Position numbers and translations under genes: made by a program. The notes below the pieces were generated by a model. That model had not been told where the DNA came from. It searched no databases and was given only the letters and a program-made list of their open reading frames with translations. This document shows positions 1-9,754 of a DNA stretch of 64,000 nucleotides, one piece after another. The DNA is from Paucibacter sp. B2R-40 (GTDB lineage Bacteria; Pseudomonadota; Gammaproteobacteria; Burkholderiales; Burkholderiaceae_C): positions 248,243 through 312,242 of the forward strand of contig NZ_JAJIRP010000006.1 of NCBI RefSeq assembly GCF_025717555.1, written 5' to 3'. Each line of letters opens with the position of its first letter. The stretch's first letter is position 1.

Positions 1-88
1 TCACCACCAGTTCACTGGCGCCTTGAACCGACAGGCTGAGCAAGGCCTGCGGGTCCGATCTCGGGCTGTGGTTGAGAAGGAGATCCAT
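1..88 (-). CDS. Possible 5' end of a leftward gene, cut by the window edge
   Basis: On the minus strand an open frame begins at ATG 86-88 and runs off the left edge without a stop (29 codons, starting MDLLLNHSPRS). The amino-acid composition is plausible for a soluble protein, but there is no clear Shine-Dalgarno sequence and I do not recognise the family. An open frame also exists here on the plus strand (frame 2, to about 197), so the coding strand is uncertain. Confidence 0.28.
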   Translation of the reverse strand, partial: MDLLLNHSPRSDPQALLSLSVQGASELVV

Positions 89-372
89 GGCGGTCAGATA
101 GTCATCTGCAGCAACTTGCCGCCACAGTCGCCATGCGCGTGGCTGAACACGGGCCGGTTCTCAAGGCGGGTCGCGAGAATGGCGTCGATGTATTTGCGGT
201 AGCTGCGCTTGTCAGCTGTGCGCTTTTGCGCGTCCGTATGAACAAGGTGGGTTTTGGGCCGGCACAGGGAGTCCGTGACGGGCACGGAGCTGACTTCCCA
301 ATTCGGCGGACTATCTGGTCGGCTGGACACGCCCGCAGCCCCTCCCCGACTATCAGCGACAATCCCCCCCAT
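89..372. other. Upstream region of the ribonuclease gene, nothing firm seen
   Basis: No convincing gene, RNA or repeat is visible. The ribonuclease frame is open back to 133, but that extension does not resemble the family N-terminus, whereas ATG 373 gives a typical one. The stretch probably carries the promoters of the flanking genes; I could not identify -35/-10 elements with confidence. Confidence 0.4.
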
Positions 373-2427
373 ATGTTTGCACTGTTCGATGACGCCGGAA
401 AATTCCTCGCCGGCCGCGTGATGTCTGAAGCCGATAGTTCGATGCAGATCGAAATGGATTCGGGCAAGCGCGTCAAAGTAAAAGCCGCCAATGTGCTGCT
501 TAAATTCGATAAACCCGCACCGGCCGAGCTGATTGCTGCAGCGCAGGCGCTGGCCAAAGAGATCGATCTCGACCTCGCCTGGGAGTTTGCGCCAGAGGGC
601 GAGTTCGGCTTTGCGGAGCTGGCGCGAGAGTACTTCGACGCCAAGGCCAGCCTTGCCCAGCAGGTCGCCGCGCTGTTCGCCTTGTTCGAAGCACCGCATT
701 ACTTCCGCCGCGCCGGCAAGGGCCAGTTCAAAAAGGCGCCGGAAGAAATCGTCAAGGCTGCCCTTTTGGGCCTAGAGCGCAAGCGCCTGCAAGCGCTGCA
801 GATCGAAGAATGGGCCACCGAGCTGGTCGAGGGCCGCTGCCCAGGTCCGGTGGCGGAGCAGATCTACAAGATTTTGTTCAAACCCGACAAGAACGGCCCT
901 GAGTACAAAGCGGTGGCCCTGGCCACCCAGCGCGCCCGCAAGGCGCCGCTGGAGTTGCTGCAAAGCGTCGGTGCGATCAGCAGCGCTTACCAGTTCCACT
1001 GGAAGCGCTTCTTGTTCGACCAGTTCCCCAAGGGCTATAAGTTCCCGCCTTTGAGCGCGCCCGCGATCAAGGACGATTTGCCTCTGTCGACCGTGAGTGC
1101 TTTCTCGATCGACGATTCAGCCACGACCGAAATCGACGATGCGCTGTCGGTGCAAGGCCTCGGCACCGGCAAAGTCATCTTTGGCATCCATATCGCAGCA
1201 CCGGGCCTGGCTTTTGAGCCCGATTCGGCGATCGACAAGGTCGCACGCGAGCGCCTGTCCACCGTCTATATGCCGGGCTGGAAGCTGACCATGCTGCCCG
1301 ACGATGTCGTGCAGGCCTACACGCTGATCGAGGGCCGCGCCTGCCCTGCGGTGTCGCTGTATGTGACCATGGACGAGGCGACGCTGGCCATAACCGGCAG
1401 CGAGACCAAGCTGGAGCGCGTGCCTATCACCGCCAATCTGCGCCACGACAAGCTTGACGCCGTCATCACCGAAGCGACCTTGACCGGCGAGGCTGCGGCC
1501 GACTACGCGTTTGAGCCCGAACTGGCATTTGCATTCCGCCTGGCTCGCCACTTGAAGGCCGGCCGCGAAGTGGTGCGCGGCAAGCCGGAGAACTTCAACC
1601 GGCCGGACTACAACTTCCGCCTCGACTCGAACGGCGCGCATGAGCCCAAGGGCGGCGAGATCGTCAGCATCACGACCCGCCAACGCGGCGCGCCGCTGGA
1701 CCTGATCGTCGCCGAGGCGATGATTCTGGCCAACTCGACCTGGGGCGGCTGGCTCAACGACATGGGCCTGCCCGGCATCTACCGCAGCCAGGCCAGCATG
1801 GCGCCCGGCATCAAGGTGCGCATGGGCACGCGTGCCCAGCCGCATGCCGGCTTGGGCGTGGCGCAATACACCTGGTCGACCTCGCCGCTGCGCCGCTATG
1901 TGGACCTGGTCAACCAATGGCAAATCATTGCCTGCGTGCGCAATGGCCGCACCGCCGCGCTGGTGGCACCGTTCAAGCCCAAAGACGCGGCGCTGTTCTC
2001 CATCATCTCGGGCTTTGACGCGGCTTATGCGGCCTACAACGGCTTCCAGAACGGCATTGAGCGCTTCTGGACCATCCGTTATGTGGTGCAAAACCAGATT
2101 ACCGAGATGACAGCCACGGTGATGAAGGACGGCTTGGTGCGCGCCGACGACTTGCCGCTGGTCTTCAAGGCGGCCGGCTGCGACGCGCTGCCGCGTGGCT
2201 GTGCGGTGCGCGTGCGCATCACCGGCACCGATGAGATGACGCTGGATGTGCATGCGACGCTGATCGAGCGCCTGGATGCGGCGGCGGCATTGCCGGTCGA
2301 AGACGAATCGGCCGAGGACGAAGACGAAAGCGAAGGCGCCGGACCCTTGACGCTGACCGTCGACATGGACGCGCCGGAAGCCGTGGCCGACCAAGCCAGC
2401 GAAAGCGCCGAGGCGACGCCGACCTGA
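373..2427 (+). CDS. RNB-domain (RNase II/R family) exoribonuclease
   Basis: Predicted 684-residue 3'-to-5' exoribonuclease acting on RNA in the cytoplasm. The RNB catalytic signature is visible around residues 244-258, with acidic pairs D247/D248 and D255/D256 that should bind Mg2+. The N-terminus (MFALFDDAGKFLAGRVMSEA) matches the short-form RNB proteins of Burkholderiales, which is why ATG 373 is preferred to the upstream ATG 133. The C-terminus ends in an acidic Glu/Asp-rich tail (about 640-665) of low complexity. The stop is two bases before the next ATG, so it is probably co-transcribed with the TonB-like gene and aroE. Family assignment is confident; whether it is functionally RNase II or RNase R is not. 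Confidence 0.93.
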   Translation: MFALFDDAGKFLAGRVMSEADSSMQIEMDSGKRVKVKAANVLLKFDKPAPAELIAAAQALAKEIDLDLAWEFAPEGEFGFAELAREYFDAKASLAQQVAALFALFEAPHYFRRAGKGQFKKAPEEIVKAALLGLERKRLQALQIEEWATELVEGRCPGPVAEQIYKILFKPDKNGPEYKAVALATQRARKAPLELLQSVGAISSAYQFHWKRFLFDQFPKGYKFPPLSAPAIKDDLPLSTVSAFSIDDSATTEIDDALSVQGLGTGKVIFGIHIAAPGLAFEPDSAIDKVARERLSTVYMPGWKLTMLPDDVVQAYTLIEGRACPAVSLYVTMDEATLAITGSETKLERVPITANLRHDKLDAVITEATLTGEAAADYAFEPELAFAFRLARHLKAGREVVRGKPENFNRPDYNFRLDSNGAHEPKGGEIVSITTRQRGAPLDLIVAEAMILANSTWGGWLNDMGLPGIYRSQASMAPGIKVRMGTRAQPHAGLGVAQYTWSTSPLRRYVDLVNQWQIIACVRNGRTAALVAPFKPKDAALFSIISGFDAAYAAYNGFQNGIERFWTIRYVVQNQITEMTATVMKDGLVRADDLPLVFKAAGCDALPRGCAVRVRITGTDEMTLDVHATLIERLDAAAALPVEDESAEDEDESEGAGPLTLTVDMDAPEAVADQASESAEATPT

Positions 2428-2429
2428 CG

Positions 2430-3290
2430 ATGGCCGTCAAGCCCTCCACCATCCACTACGCGCTGCTGGTATCGCTGGGCCTTCACGGCGCCCTGCTGAC
2501 CCTGCGTTTGGTGGACCCGGAGCGCTTCAACCGGATGTTCCAGGACACGCCCTTGGAAGTGGTGCTGGTCAACAGCCGCAGCCAGGAAGACCCGGCCAAG
2601 GCGCTCGCCTTGGCGCAAGCCAGCTTGGCCGGCGGCGGGCAGGCCGAGGCGGGGCGCTCGACCTCGCCGCTGCCGCCGTCCAAAACCATCGAAGTCGGCG
2701 AAGCCAGCGAGACCCAGCGCGCCCAGATTGCCCAGTTGCGCGAGCAGGAACAGCAACTCCTCGCCCTGGTGCGGCGCGAGCTGGCGCAGATGCCCGCGCC
2801 CGACCCGCAGCACAACAAGGGCGCAACGGCAGCGCAAGAGCAGACCGAGCGGCGCCGCCAACTGGTGCAACTGCTGGCCGAAATCGAAATGCGCGTCAAC
2901 GAGGAAAGCGCCCGCCCACGCAAACGCTATGTCAGCCCAGCCACACGCGAAGTGGTCTATGCCCAGTATTACGACAGCCTGCGCCGGCGCGTCGAAGCGC
3001 GCGGCACGCGTGACTTCCCCGAATACAAGGGCCGCAAGCTGTATGGTGAGCTGACCATGAATATCCATGTCAACCAGCGCGGCCGGGTAATCGAGACCGA
3101 CATCGTGGCCTCCTCGGGTGACCCCAACCTGGACCGCCGCGCCGAAGCCATCGTGCGTGCGGCCGGGCCGTTCGGCAACTTCAGCCCGGCGATGCGCAAG
3201 GGTGCCGAGGTGTTGGTGATCACCTCGCGCTTTCGCTTCACGCGGGATGAGGGCCTTGAAACCACCTTGAGCGCATCGCCAACACCATGA
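2430..3290 (+). CDS. TonB-like energy transducer, C-terminal TonB domain
   Basis: A 286-residue protein with one N-terminal membrane helix (about residues 9-26, [19 protein letters not shown]), a long Gln/Glu-rich region likely to be coiled coil (about 85-155), and a C-terminal TonB domain (about 190-275). The TonB part shows the motif around [16 protein letters not shown] and a following [15 protein letters not shown] segment. Members couple the inner-membrane proton gradient to outer-membrane receptors, or work in cell-envelope organisation. No exbB or exbD lies beside it, so its motor partner is unknown. It sits two bases after the ribonuclease stop and overlaps aroE by four bases. Confidence 0.85.
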   Translation: MAVKPSTIHYALLVSLGLHGALLTLRLVDPERFNRMFQDTPLEVVLVNSRSQEDPAKALALAQASLAGGGQAEAGRSTSPLPPSKTIEVGEASETQRAQIAQLREQEQQLLALVRRELAQMPAPDPQHNKGATAAQEQTERRRQLVQLLAEIEMRVNEESARPRKRYVSPATREVVYAQYYDSLRRRVEARGTRDFPEYKGRKLYGELTMNIHVNQRGRVIETDIVASSGDPNLDRRAEAIVRAAGPFGNFSPAMRKGAEVLVITSRFRFTRDEGLETTLSASPTP

Positions 3291-4138
3291 CTTCTTCCAT
3301 TGATATTGATCGCTATGCCGTGGCCGGCAACCCGGTGGCGCACAGCCGCTCGCCCGAAATTCATGCTCAGTTTGCCGCGCAGACCGGCCAAGACCTGACT
3401 TACGAGCGCCTGCTCTGCCCGCTGGACGGCTTTGCCGACAGCATGCGCGCCTTCGCGGCGAGCGGCGGGCGCGGTTGCAATGTCACCGTGCCTTTCAAAT
3501 TTGAGGCACACGGCTTGGCGACGCACTTGAGCGAGAGGGCCAAGCTGGCCGGTGCGGTCAACACCTTAAGCTTTGATGAGCAAGGCTGGTTCGGCGACAA
3601 CACCGACGGCGCCGGCTTGGTGCGCGATATCGAAGTTAACGCTCAGCGCCCGTTGGCAGGCAAGCGCGTGCTGCTCTTGGGCGCCGGCGGTGCCTCGGCG
3701 GGCGCCTTGGGCAGCTTGATCGCCGCACGGCCGGCATCGATTTGCATCGCCAATCGCAGCGTGAACAAGGCCCAAGCCTTGATCACCGAACACCAGTCCT
3801 ACGCGCAGACGCATGGCGTAGCGCTTGCGGCCACTGGGCTGGACGATTGCGGCGAGGGCTACGACTTCCTGATCAATGCCACCAGCGCCAGCTTGGGGGG
3901 CGCCGGCGTGCCGGTCGCGGCGAGCGTCTTGGCGCCGGGTGCTTTGGCGCTGGACATGATGTATGGCCCGGCCGCAGCGCCCTTCTTGAGCTGGGCCCGC
4001 GAGCATGGGGCCGAAGCACGCGACGGCCTGGGCATGCTGGTGGAACAGGCCGGTGAGGCCTTCGCAATTTGGCGCGGCGTGCGGCCGGACACGGCGGCTG
4101 TGTTGAGCGCCATGCGGTTGAAGTTGAGCGCGGGCTGA
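3287..4138 (+). CDS. aroE: Shikimate dehydrogenase (NADP+)
   Basis: A 283-residue enzyme reducing 3-dehydroshikimate to shikimate in the chorismate pathway. The N-terminal substrate domain opens with [17 protein letters not shown]; the catalytic lysine is K71 in [11 protein letters not shown] and its aspartate partner is D107 in NTDGAG. A Rossmann glycine motif ([14 protein letters not shown], about residues 125-138) binds NADP. Length and motifs are standard. The start overlaps the preceding TonB-like gene by ATGA, indicating translational coupling; mtgA follows after two bases. aroQ, another step of the same pathway, lies 2 kb downstream. Confidence 0.96.
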   Translation: MTSSIDIDRYAVAGNPVAHSRSPEIHAQFAAQTGQDLTYERLLCPLDGFADSMRAFAASGGRGCNVTVPFKFEAHGLATHLSERAKLAGAVNTLSFDEQGWFGDNTDGAGLVRDIEVNAQRPLAGKRVLLLGAGGASAGALGSLIAARPASICIANRSVNKAQALITEHQSYAQTHGVALAATGLDDCGEGYDFLINATSASLGGAGVPVAASVLAPGALALDMMYGPAAAPFLSWAREHGAEARDGLGMLVEQAGEAFAIWRGVRPDTAAVLSAMRLKLSAG

Positions 4139-4140
4139 GC

Positions 4141-4905
4141 ATGAAGCAGATCGGGCGAAGCTTGCTGCGCTTGGCCGCCCTGCTGCTGCTGGGCGTGTTG
4201 GCGCTGCAGCTCTACTTCGCGGCACGCATTGCCTTGATGATTGTGGTCGCGCCGCAATCGACCAGCTTTCAGCGCTCCGAAGCCTGGCGTTTAGCCACGG
4301 AAAGCGGTCGTATCAATTGGAGCCAGCAATGGGTTGACGACAAGGAATTGTCCAAAAACCTCAAGCGCGCCGTCATTGCCAGTGAGGACGCCGGTTTTGT
4401 CGAACATGGCGGCGTCGAATGGGATGCTTTGGAAAAAGCCTGGGCGCGCAACCAACGCGAAGAACAACGGGTGATCAAACGCGTGCAAGCGAGCAAGCCC
4501 AGCAGCCCGGCTGTGCCCGGCAAGCTACGCGAGCCAAAGGTGATTGGCGGCTCCACCATCAGCCAGCAGTTGGCGAAGAATCTGTTTCTCAGCGGTGAGC
4601 GCAATTTGGCCCGCAAGGGCCAAGAGTTCATCATCACCTTGATGCTGGAGGCGCTGCTGAGCAAGCAGCGGATCCTGGAAATCTATTTGAACAATGTCGA
4701 ATGGGGCGAAGGCGTCTTCGGCGCGCAGGCGGCCGCCCGCCACTATTTCCACATTGATGCCAAGCAGCTGAGCCCGGCACAGGCGGCCCGCTTGGCCGTG
4801 ATGTTGCCAGCACCTAAGCGGTTCGAAAAACGCCCGGCCTCGCCCTATGTGCTGGCGCGCGCCGCGACCATAGAAGCCCGCATGGGCGCGGTTGAACTGC
4901 CCTAG
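4141..4905 (+). CDS. mtgA: Monofunctional peptidoglycan transglycosylase
   Basis: A 254-residue family GT51 glycosyltransferase that polymerises lipid II into glycan strands at the outer face of the inner membrane. An N-terminal membrane anchor is seen at about residues 8-32, followed by the GT51 signatures: the catalytic glutamate in AVIASEDAGFVEHGG, GGSTISQQLAKNLFLSGERN, and RILEIYLNNVEWGEGVFGA. There is no transpeptidase domain, so it is monofunctional. ATG 4141, two bases after aroE, gives the expected short cytoplasmic tail; the frame is open further upstream, but that extension lies inside aroE. Confidence 0.95.
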   Translation: MKQIGRSLLRLAALLLLGVLALQLYFAARIALMIVVAPQSTSFQRSEAWRLATESGRINWSQQWVDDKELSKNLKRAVIASEDAGFVEHGGVEWDALEKAWARNQREEQRVIKRVQASKPSSPAVPGKLREPKVIGGSTISQQLAKNLFLSGERNLARKGQEFIITLMLEALLSKQRILEIYLNNVEWGEGVFGAQAAARHYFHIDAKQLSPAQAARLAVMLPAPKRFEKRPASPYVLARAATIEARMGAVELP

Positions 4906-4919
4906 TGTTAGCCTCCAGC

Positions 4920-5540
4920 ATGACGTCAGAGAACAGCATCAGCACCGAAATCGCCGCCACCGCCGCCCGCCTGGTGGTGGAAGAAGGCATGGAATATGGC
5001 CCCGCCAAGCAGCGCGCGCTGAAGGTCTTGGGCCTGAGCCGCAATAGCCGCGCCGCTTTGCCCAGCAACGACGAGCTGGAAGACGAGGTGCGCGACTATC
5101 TGGCGCTGTTCTGTGCCGACACCCAGCCGGCCGAGTTGGCCGCGCTCCGCGAATTGGCGGCCGAATGGATGGCCCGTTTGGCCGAGTTTCGCCCTCATTT
5201 ATGCGGCGCGGTCTGGCGCGGCACCGCCACCCGGCAATCCAATATTCATTTGCAGCTCTATTGCGATGACAGCAAGTCCGCCGAAATCGCGCTGATCAAT
5301 ATGGGTATTGACTATGAGGTCGGCGCCATCAGCGGCCCCAAGGGCTCGCGTGGACGCGACATCGATGTGCTGTCCTTGGCCGCCATGAGCCGCCAACTGG
5401 GCGAACTGATCACCGTGCACCTGAGCATCCTGGACTTTGACGATTTGCGCGGCGCCCTCAAGGTGGACGCGCGCGGCTGCAGCGAGCGCGGCGATCTGGC
5501 CGCTTTGCGCAAATTAATGGAACAAGCTTCGAATGAGTGA
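4920..5540 (+). CDS. Conserved hypothetical protein of mtgA-linked Burkholderiales family
   Basis: A 206-residue soluble protein starting at ATG 4920; GTG 4905 upstream is possible but would overlap mtgA. The first 90 residues are helical and acidic, and the second half contains a segment resembling a nucleotidyltransferase-like fold (about HLCGAVWRGTATRQSNIHLQ followed by a DD pair). This resemblance is my impression, not a demonstrated family. Homologues are often described as hypothetical or 'UDP-N-acetylmuramate-alanine ligase', a label the sequence does not support because no Mur ligase ATP-binding motif is present. The end overlaps the following thioredoxin-like gene by eight bases, so the two are probably one operon. 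Confidence 0.75.
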   Translation: MTSENSISTEIAATAARLVVEEGMEYGPAKQRALKVLGLSRNSRAALPSNDELEDEVRDYLALFCADTQPAELAALRELAAEWMARLAEFRPHLCGAVWRGTATRQSNIHLQLYCDDSKSAEIALINMGIDYEVGAISGPKGSRGRDIDVLSLAAMSRQLGELITVHLSILDFDDLRGALKVDARGCSERGDLAALRKLMEQASNE

Positions 5541-6081
5541 ACCCACTTCAAACACCCGCCGTAATCTTTTCATCGCGGCCGGCGTTGGCGCCGCAGCGAT
5601 CGGCGCGGGGCTGGCTCTACGGCATCGCCCTGCAGAGCCAGCCCCGCTCTCGGCGGCGGCCGCGAGTTTTTGGGGCGCTCGGTTTGACCGACCCGAGGGC
5701 GGCGAGTTGCTGGCAAGCGAATTCAAGGGTAGACCGCTGCTGCTGAATTTTTGGGCCACTTGGTGCGCACCCTGCGTCAAGGAACTGCCCGAGCTGGCGC
5801 AGTTTCAGCGCGAATTCAAAGACAAGGGCTGGCAAGTTGCGGGCCTTGCGGTCGACAGCCCGAGCGCCGTGCGTGAGTTTTTGAAGAAATTGCCACTGGA
5901 CTTTGCGCTGGGTTTAGCCGGATTGACCGGCACCGAATTGACACGGACACTGGGCAACACACAGGGGGGCCTGCCCTTCAGCGTCGCCTTCGATGCCTCG
6001 GGTGAACTGATTTGGCGCAAACTGGGTGCGACGAATTTAGAAGAGTTGCGACAAATGACTCTCAAACTTACGCCGGTTTGA
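5533..6081 (+). CDS. TlpA-like thioredoxin-fold thiol-disulfide oxidoreductase
   Basis: A 182-residue envelope protein. The N-terminus has a twin-arginine-like start (TRRNLFIAAGVGAAAIGAGLAL), so export or anchoring at the inner membrane is likely. The thioredoxin active site WCAPC (in LLNFWATWCAPCVKELPEL, about residues 76-82) and the cis-proline region GGLPFSVAF are present. TlpA/ResA-type proteins reduce disulfides in the periplasm, for instance in cytochrome c maturation; the client here cannot be told. It overlaps the upstream gene by eight bases and ends the operon, followed by a 170-base gap before aroQ. Confidence 0.9.
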   Translation: MSEPTSNTRRNLFIAAGVGAAAIGAGLALRHRPAEPAPLSAAAASFWGARFDRPEGGELLASEFKGRPLLLNFWATWCAPCVKELPELAQFQREFKDKGWQVAGLAVDSPSAVREFLKKLPLDFALGLAGLTGTELTRTLGNTQGGLPFSVAFDASGELIWRKLGATNLEELRQMTLKLTPV

Positions 6082-6254
6082 CGCCCAGCATGTCGCCGCG
6101 TAGATCGCAAAAGCAAACTGAGGTCAAGCGAATTATTTACGGCCAGAAGTCACGAACAAGGCTTAAAACGCGTAAAGTTCGGCCTTTTCCGCTTCTAGGG
6201 TCTTCACTCTAAGCTGCCAATTGCGGCAGACACAGAGCCGCACCATCGTCGCTG

Positions 6255-6710
6255 ATGCATATTCTTGTTATTCATGGCCCCAACCTCAACCTGCTCGGCA
6301 CCCGCGAGCCTGGGGTCTATGGCTCGCAAACTCTGGCCCAGATCGACGCAGATCTAAGCGAGAAGGCGACCTTAGCCGGGGTTGAACTAAAATCCTTCCA
6401 AAGCAACCATGAAGGCGCTTTGGTGGATCGCATCCAAGCGGCGGGCAGCGATGGCTGCCAGTTCATCATCATCAACCCGGCCGCCTACACCCACACCAGT
6501 GTGGCCATGCGTGATGCCTTGGCTGCAGTGGCTCTGCCTTTTGTCGAAGTTCATCTTTCCAATATTCACAAGCGCGAATCGTTTCGGCATCACAGCTTTT
6601 TTTCTGCACTCGCCGATGGCGTGATTTGCGGACTGGGTGCCCAGGGCTATCAATTGGCCTTGGCTTACGCGCTTGAGAAGCTGAAGAACCCGCCCAAGCG
6701 CCCGACCTGA
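6255..6710 (+). CDS. aroQ: Type II 3-dehydroquinate dehydratase
   Basis: A 151-residue cytoplasmic enzyme of the shikimate pathway converting 3-dehydroquinate to 3-dehydroshikimate. The class II signature [17 protein letters not shown] is at the N-terminus (the Tyr of VYG is the general base), [17 protein letters not shown] lies in the middle, and the [16 protein letters not shown] segment carries the catalytic histidine. Length matches the dodecameric type II family. It is followed after 68 bases by accB; the order aroQ-accB-accC is common in beta- and gammaproteobacteria. Confidence 0.97.
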   Translation: MHILVIHGPNLNLLGTREPGVYGSQTLAQIDADLSEKATLAGVELKSFQSNHEGALVDRIQAAGSDGCQFIIINPAAYTHTSVAMRDALAAVALPFVEVHLSNIHKRESFRHHSFFSALADGVICGLGAQGYQLALAYALEKLKNPPKRPT

Positions 6711-6778
6711 ATGGTCGGAGCCGCAGCCGGCGACCTCTTTAATCAACAAACAATAACCAATCTCGTTGGAGAAAAAAT

Positions 6779-7237
6779 ATGGATCTGCGCAAGCTCAAGA
6801 CCCTGATCGACCTGGTTTCCGAGTCGAATATTTCCGAACTTGAAATCACCGAGGCCGATGGCAAGGTGCGCATCGTCAAGTCCGACGGCGCCGTCGCCGT
6901 CCCCATGATGATGACAGCCGCGCCTGCCGCTGCCGCACCCGTGGCCGCCGCGGCGCCCGTCGCCGCCGCAGCCCCCGTCATTGCCGCAGTCCCAGAAGAA
7001 ACAGGCCGCATCGTGAAGTCACCGATGGTGGGTACCTTCTACCGTGCCGCCGGCCCGAATGCCAAGCCTTTCGCTGAAGTGGGCCAGGCGATCAAGGAAG
7101 GCGAGCCGATCTGCATCATCGAAGCGATGAAGATCATGAACGAAATCGACACCGAAATTGCTGGCACGGTGACCAAGGTGCTGTGCGAGAACGGCCAACC
7201 GGTCGAGTTCGGTCAGCCCTTGTTCGTGATCGAATAA
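6779..7237 (+). CDS. accB: Acetyl-CoA carboxylase biotin carboxyl carrier protein
   Basis: A 152-residue carrier of the biotin that accepts CO2 from AccC and passes it to the carboxyltransferase in fatty acid synthesis. The N-terminal dimerisation/AccC-binding helix (MDLRKLKTLIDLVSESNISE) is followed by an Ala/Pro linker (about residues 41-77) and the biotinyl domain, with the biotinylated lysine K118 in EAMKIMNEI. An AGGAGAAA-like ribosome site (tggagaaaaa) precedes ATG 6779. accC follows after nine bases and the pair is certainly one transcript. Confidence 0.97.
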   Translation: MDLRKLKTLIDLVSESNISELEITEADGKVRIVKSDGAVAVPMMMTAAPAAAAPVAAAAPVAAAAPVIAAVPEETGRIVKSPMVGTFYRAAGPNAKPFAEVGQAIKEGEPICIIEAMKIMNEIDTEIAGTVTKVLCENGQPVEFGQPLFVIE

Positions 7238-7246
7238 GGCACGGCG

Positions 7247-8596
7247 ATGTTCAAGAAAATCCTGATTGCCAATCGAGGCGAGATCGCCTTGCGGATCCAG
7301 CGCGCCTGCCGCGAGTTGGGTGTCAAGTCGGTGGTGGTCTACTCCGAAGCCGACCGCGACGCCAAGTATGTCAAGCTGGCCGATGAGGCCGTTTGCATCG
7401 GCCCGGCCGCTTCCTCGCTGAGTTATCTCAGCATGCCAGCCATCATCGCCACGGCCGAGGTCACCGACGCCGAAGCGATCCACCCCGGCTACGGTTTCCT
7501 GAGCGAAAACGCCGACTTTGCCGAGCGAGTCGAGCAAAGCGGCTTCACCTTCATTGGCCCAACGCCCGAGTCGATCCGCATGATGGGTGACAAGGTCTCG
7601 GCCAAGCAGGCGATGATTCGCGCCGGCGTGCCTTGCGTGCCCGGCTCTGAAGGTGCCTTGCCCGAGGACCCGAAGGAAATCATCAAGATCGCCCGCACGG
7701 TCGGCTACCCCGTGATCATCAAGGCAGCCGGCGGCGGCGGCGGACGCGGCATGCGCGTGGTGCACACCGAAGCGGCACTGGTCAACGCGGTGCAGATGAC
7801 GCGCACCGAAGCGGGCGCGGCCTTCGGCAACCCCGAGGTCTATATGGAGAAGTTTCTGGAGAACCCACGTCATGTGGAAATCCAGATCCTGGCCGACACC
7901 CACAAGAGCGCGGTCTGGTTGGGCGAGCGCGACTGCTCGATGCAGCGTCGTCACCAGAAGATCCTCGAAGAAGCACCGGCACCGGGCATCCCGCGCCGCG
8001 TGATCGAGAAGATCGGTGACCGCTGCGCAGCGGCCTGCCGCAAGATGAACTACCGCGGCGCAGGCACCTTCGAGTTCCTGTATGAGAACGGCGAGTTCTA
8101 TTTCATCGAAATGAACACGCGCGTGCAAGTCGAGCACCCGGTCACCGAAATGGTCACCGGCATCGACATCGTACAGATGCAGATCAAGGTGGCGGCGGGC
8201 GAAAAGCTGCCCTTCACGCAGCGCAATATCGTCATGCGCGGCCACTCGATCGAGTGCCGTATCAATGCCGAAGACCCGTTCAAGTTCACGCCCTCGCCCG
8301 GCCGCATCACGATGTGGCACGCACCGGGTGGCCCGGGTGTGCGGGTCGACTCGCATGTCTACAGCAACTACGTCGTGCCGCCACATTACGACTCGATGAT
8401 CGGCAAGATCATCGTCCACGGCGACACCCGCGAGCAGGCCCTGGCGCGCATGCGCATCGCCTTGTCGGAGACCGTGGTTGAAGGCATCTTGACCAACATC
8501 CCCTTGCACCGCGAGTTGATGGTGGACGCCAAGTTCATTGAAGGCGGCACCAATATTCATTACCTCGAAGGTTGGATGAGTCAACATAAACGGTGA
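7247..8596 (+). CDS. accC: Biotin carboxylase subunit of acetyl-CoA carboxylase
   Basis: A 449-residue ATP-grasp enzyme that carboxylates the biotin on AccB. Seen in order: the N-terminal fold ([20 protein letters not shown]), [14 protein letters not shown], the glycine-rich ATP loop [15 protein letters not shown], the metal and bicarbonate-binding [15 protein letters not shown], and the C-terminal [10 protein letters not shown] and [13 protein letters not shown] segments. Length is exactly that of the proteobacterial family. It follows accB closely; prmA follows after a hairpin-containing spacer. Confidence 0.98.
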   Translation: MFKKILIANRGEIALRIQRACRELGVKSVVVYSEADRDAKYVKLADEAVCIGPAASSLSYLSMPAIIATAEVTDAEAIHPGYGFLSENADFAERVEQSGFTFIGPTPESIRMMGDKVSAKQAMIRAGVPCVPGSEGALPEDPKEIIKIARTVGYPVIIKAAGGGGGRGMRVVHTEAALVNAVQMTRTEAGAAFGNPEVYMEKFLENPRHVEIQILADTHKSAVWLGERDCSMQRRHQKILEEAPAPGIPRRVIEKIGDRCAAACRKMNYRGAGTFEFLYENGEFYFIEMNTRVQVEHPVTEMVTGIDIVQMQIKVAAGEKLPFTQRNIVMRGHSIECRINAEDPFKFTPSPGRITMWHAPGGPGVRVDSHVYSNYVVPPHYDSMIGKIIVHGDTREQALARMRIALSETVVEGILTNIPLHRELMVDAKFIEGGTNIHYLEGWMSQHKR

Positions 8597-8643
8597 CCAC
8601 CCCGTAGGCGCTTCGCGCCACCCCTCAAGGGGCGGCGACCGGA

Positions 8644-8671
8644 CTAAAACAGTCCATGCGGACTGTTTTAG
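8644..8671. terminator. Perfect 12-bp hairpin after accC
   Basis: The arms CTAAAACAGTCC (8644-8655) and GGACTGTTTTAG (8660-8671) pair perfectly around an ATGC loop. Shorter GC-rich inverted repeats (8617-8634, 8683-8697) flank it. It lies between accC and prmA. There is no downstream T-run on the plus strand, so it is either a weak or processed terminator, or a small dispersed repeat; its strength as a terminator is a guess. Confidence 0.6.
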
Positions 8672-8785
8672 CCTGGCGCCGGACGAAGCCTCTGGCTTCG
8701 GCTGAGCCCCGTGACCCATGGGCTCTACTGGATTGGCTCTTTTGCCAACACAAGTCAGGTCGACTACAAGAAGTTTGGAATTGAT

Positions 8786-9694
8786 ATGTCTACCACCCTG
8801 CATGAACTGCTGCTGATTTGCGGTGAGGACGATGTCGAGATCGTCAGCGATGCTTTGATGGAACTCGACGCTTTGGCCGTCTCGGTTGAAGACGCCGATG
8901 CCGACACCGACGCGGAGCGGGCCTTGTTCGGCGAACCCGGCATGCCCGCACCTAAGGGCGGTTGGCAGCGCTCGGTCGTCAAGGCCTTGTTCCCGAACGA
9001 GCAAGACGCGACCGAATGCGCGACCCTGATCCTGAGTCAGGACTGGGCCACTGGCGTGCATGTGCAGGCGATTCAAGCGGTGCCCGAGCAAGACTGGGTG
9101 CGCTTGACGCAGTCGCAATTCGCGCCGGTCGAGATCACGCCCGAGTTCTGGATCGTGCCGTCCTGGCATCAAGCGCCCGAGCAGGCCAAGCAGGTGATGA
9201 GCCTGGACCCTGGCCTGGCCTTCGGCACCGGCACGCACCCCACCACCCGCATGTGCTTGCGCTGGATCGCCCAGCAGGCGGCAGCGCTCAGCCCGAGCTG
9301 GACACGAGTGTTGGACTACGGTTGCGGCTCCGGCATTCTGGCCATTGGCGCGGCCCTGCATGGCGCCCGCAATATCGATGCAGTCGACATTGACCCGGCG
9401 GCCATCATCGCCAGCAAGGCCAATGCCGAAGCCAACAAGGTCAGCCTGACAGCGGCGTTGCCCGACGCGGCCCAAGGCGAATACCCGCTGGTGATCGCCA
9501 ACATTCTGGCCACCCCGCTGCGCCTGCTCGCACCCCTGTTGTGCGCCCATATGGCGCCCGGCGGTTACCTGATCCTGGCCGGCATTCTGGAGCGCCAAGC
9601 GGACGAGCTCAAGGAGGCCTATGCACCTTGGGTCAAGCTGGAAGTCAGCGACAGCCAAGAGGGCTGGATTCTGATGACGGCCCAACGAGCTTGA
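8786..9694 (+). CDS. prmA: Ribosomal protein L11 methyltransferase
   Basis: A 302-residue SAM-dependent enzyme that trimethylates lysines and the N-terminus of ribosomal protein L11. The N-terminal recognition domain contains SVEDADADTDAERALFGEPG; the methyltransferase domain shows DPGLAFGTGTHPTTRMCLRW, the SAM-binding motif LDYGCGSGILAIGAA, VDIDPAAI, and the NIL motif in VIANILATPL. ATG 8786 is preferred over the open extension to 8711 because it gives the usual N-terminus. Confidence 0.95.
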   Translation: MSTTLHELLLICGEDDVEIVSDALMELDALAVSVEDADADTDAERALFGEPGMPAPKGGWQRSVVKALFPNEQDATECATLILSQDWATGVHVQAIQAVPEQDWVRLTQSQFAPVEITPEFWIVPSWHQAPEQAKQVMSLDPGLAFGTGTHPTTRMCLRWIAQQAAALSPSWTRVLDYGCGSGILAIGAALHGARNIDAVDIDPAAIIASKANAEANKVSLTAALPDAAQGEYPLVIANILATPLRLLAPLLCAHMAPGGYLILAGILERQADELKEAYAPWVKLEVSDSQEGWILMTAQRA

Positions 9695-9754
9695 CACGGC
9701 GCTTGACTCGAAACGTAAGCCCGAAGCCCAGCGGACTCATGGCATGATCACGCC

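Noticed and set aside
133-372. N-terminal extension of the RNB ribonuclease
   Set aside because: The frame is open but the extension does not resemble the family, while ATG 373 gives its usual start.
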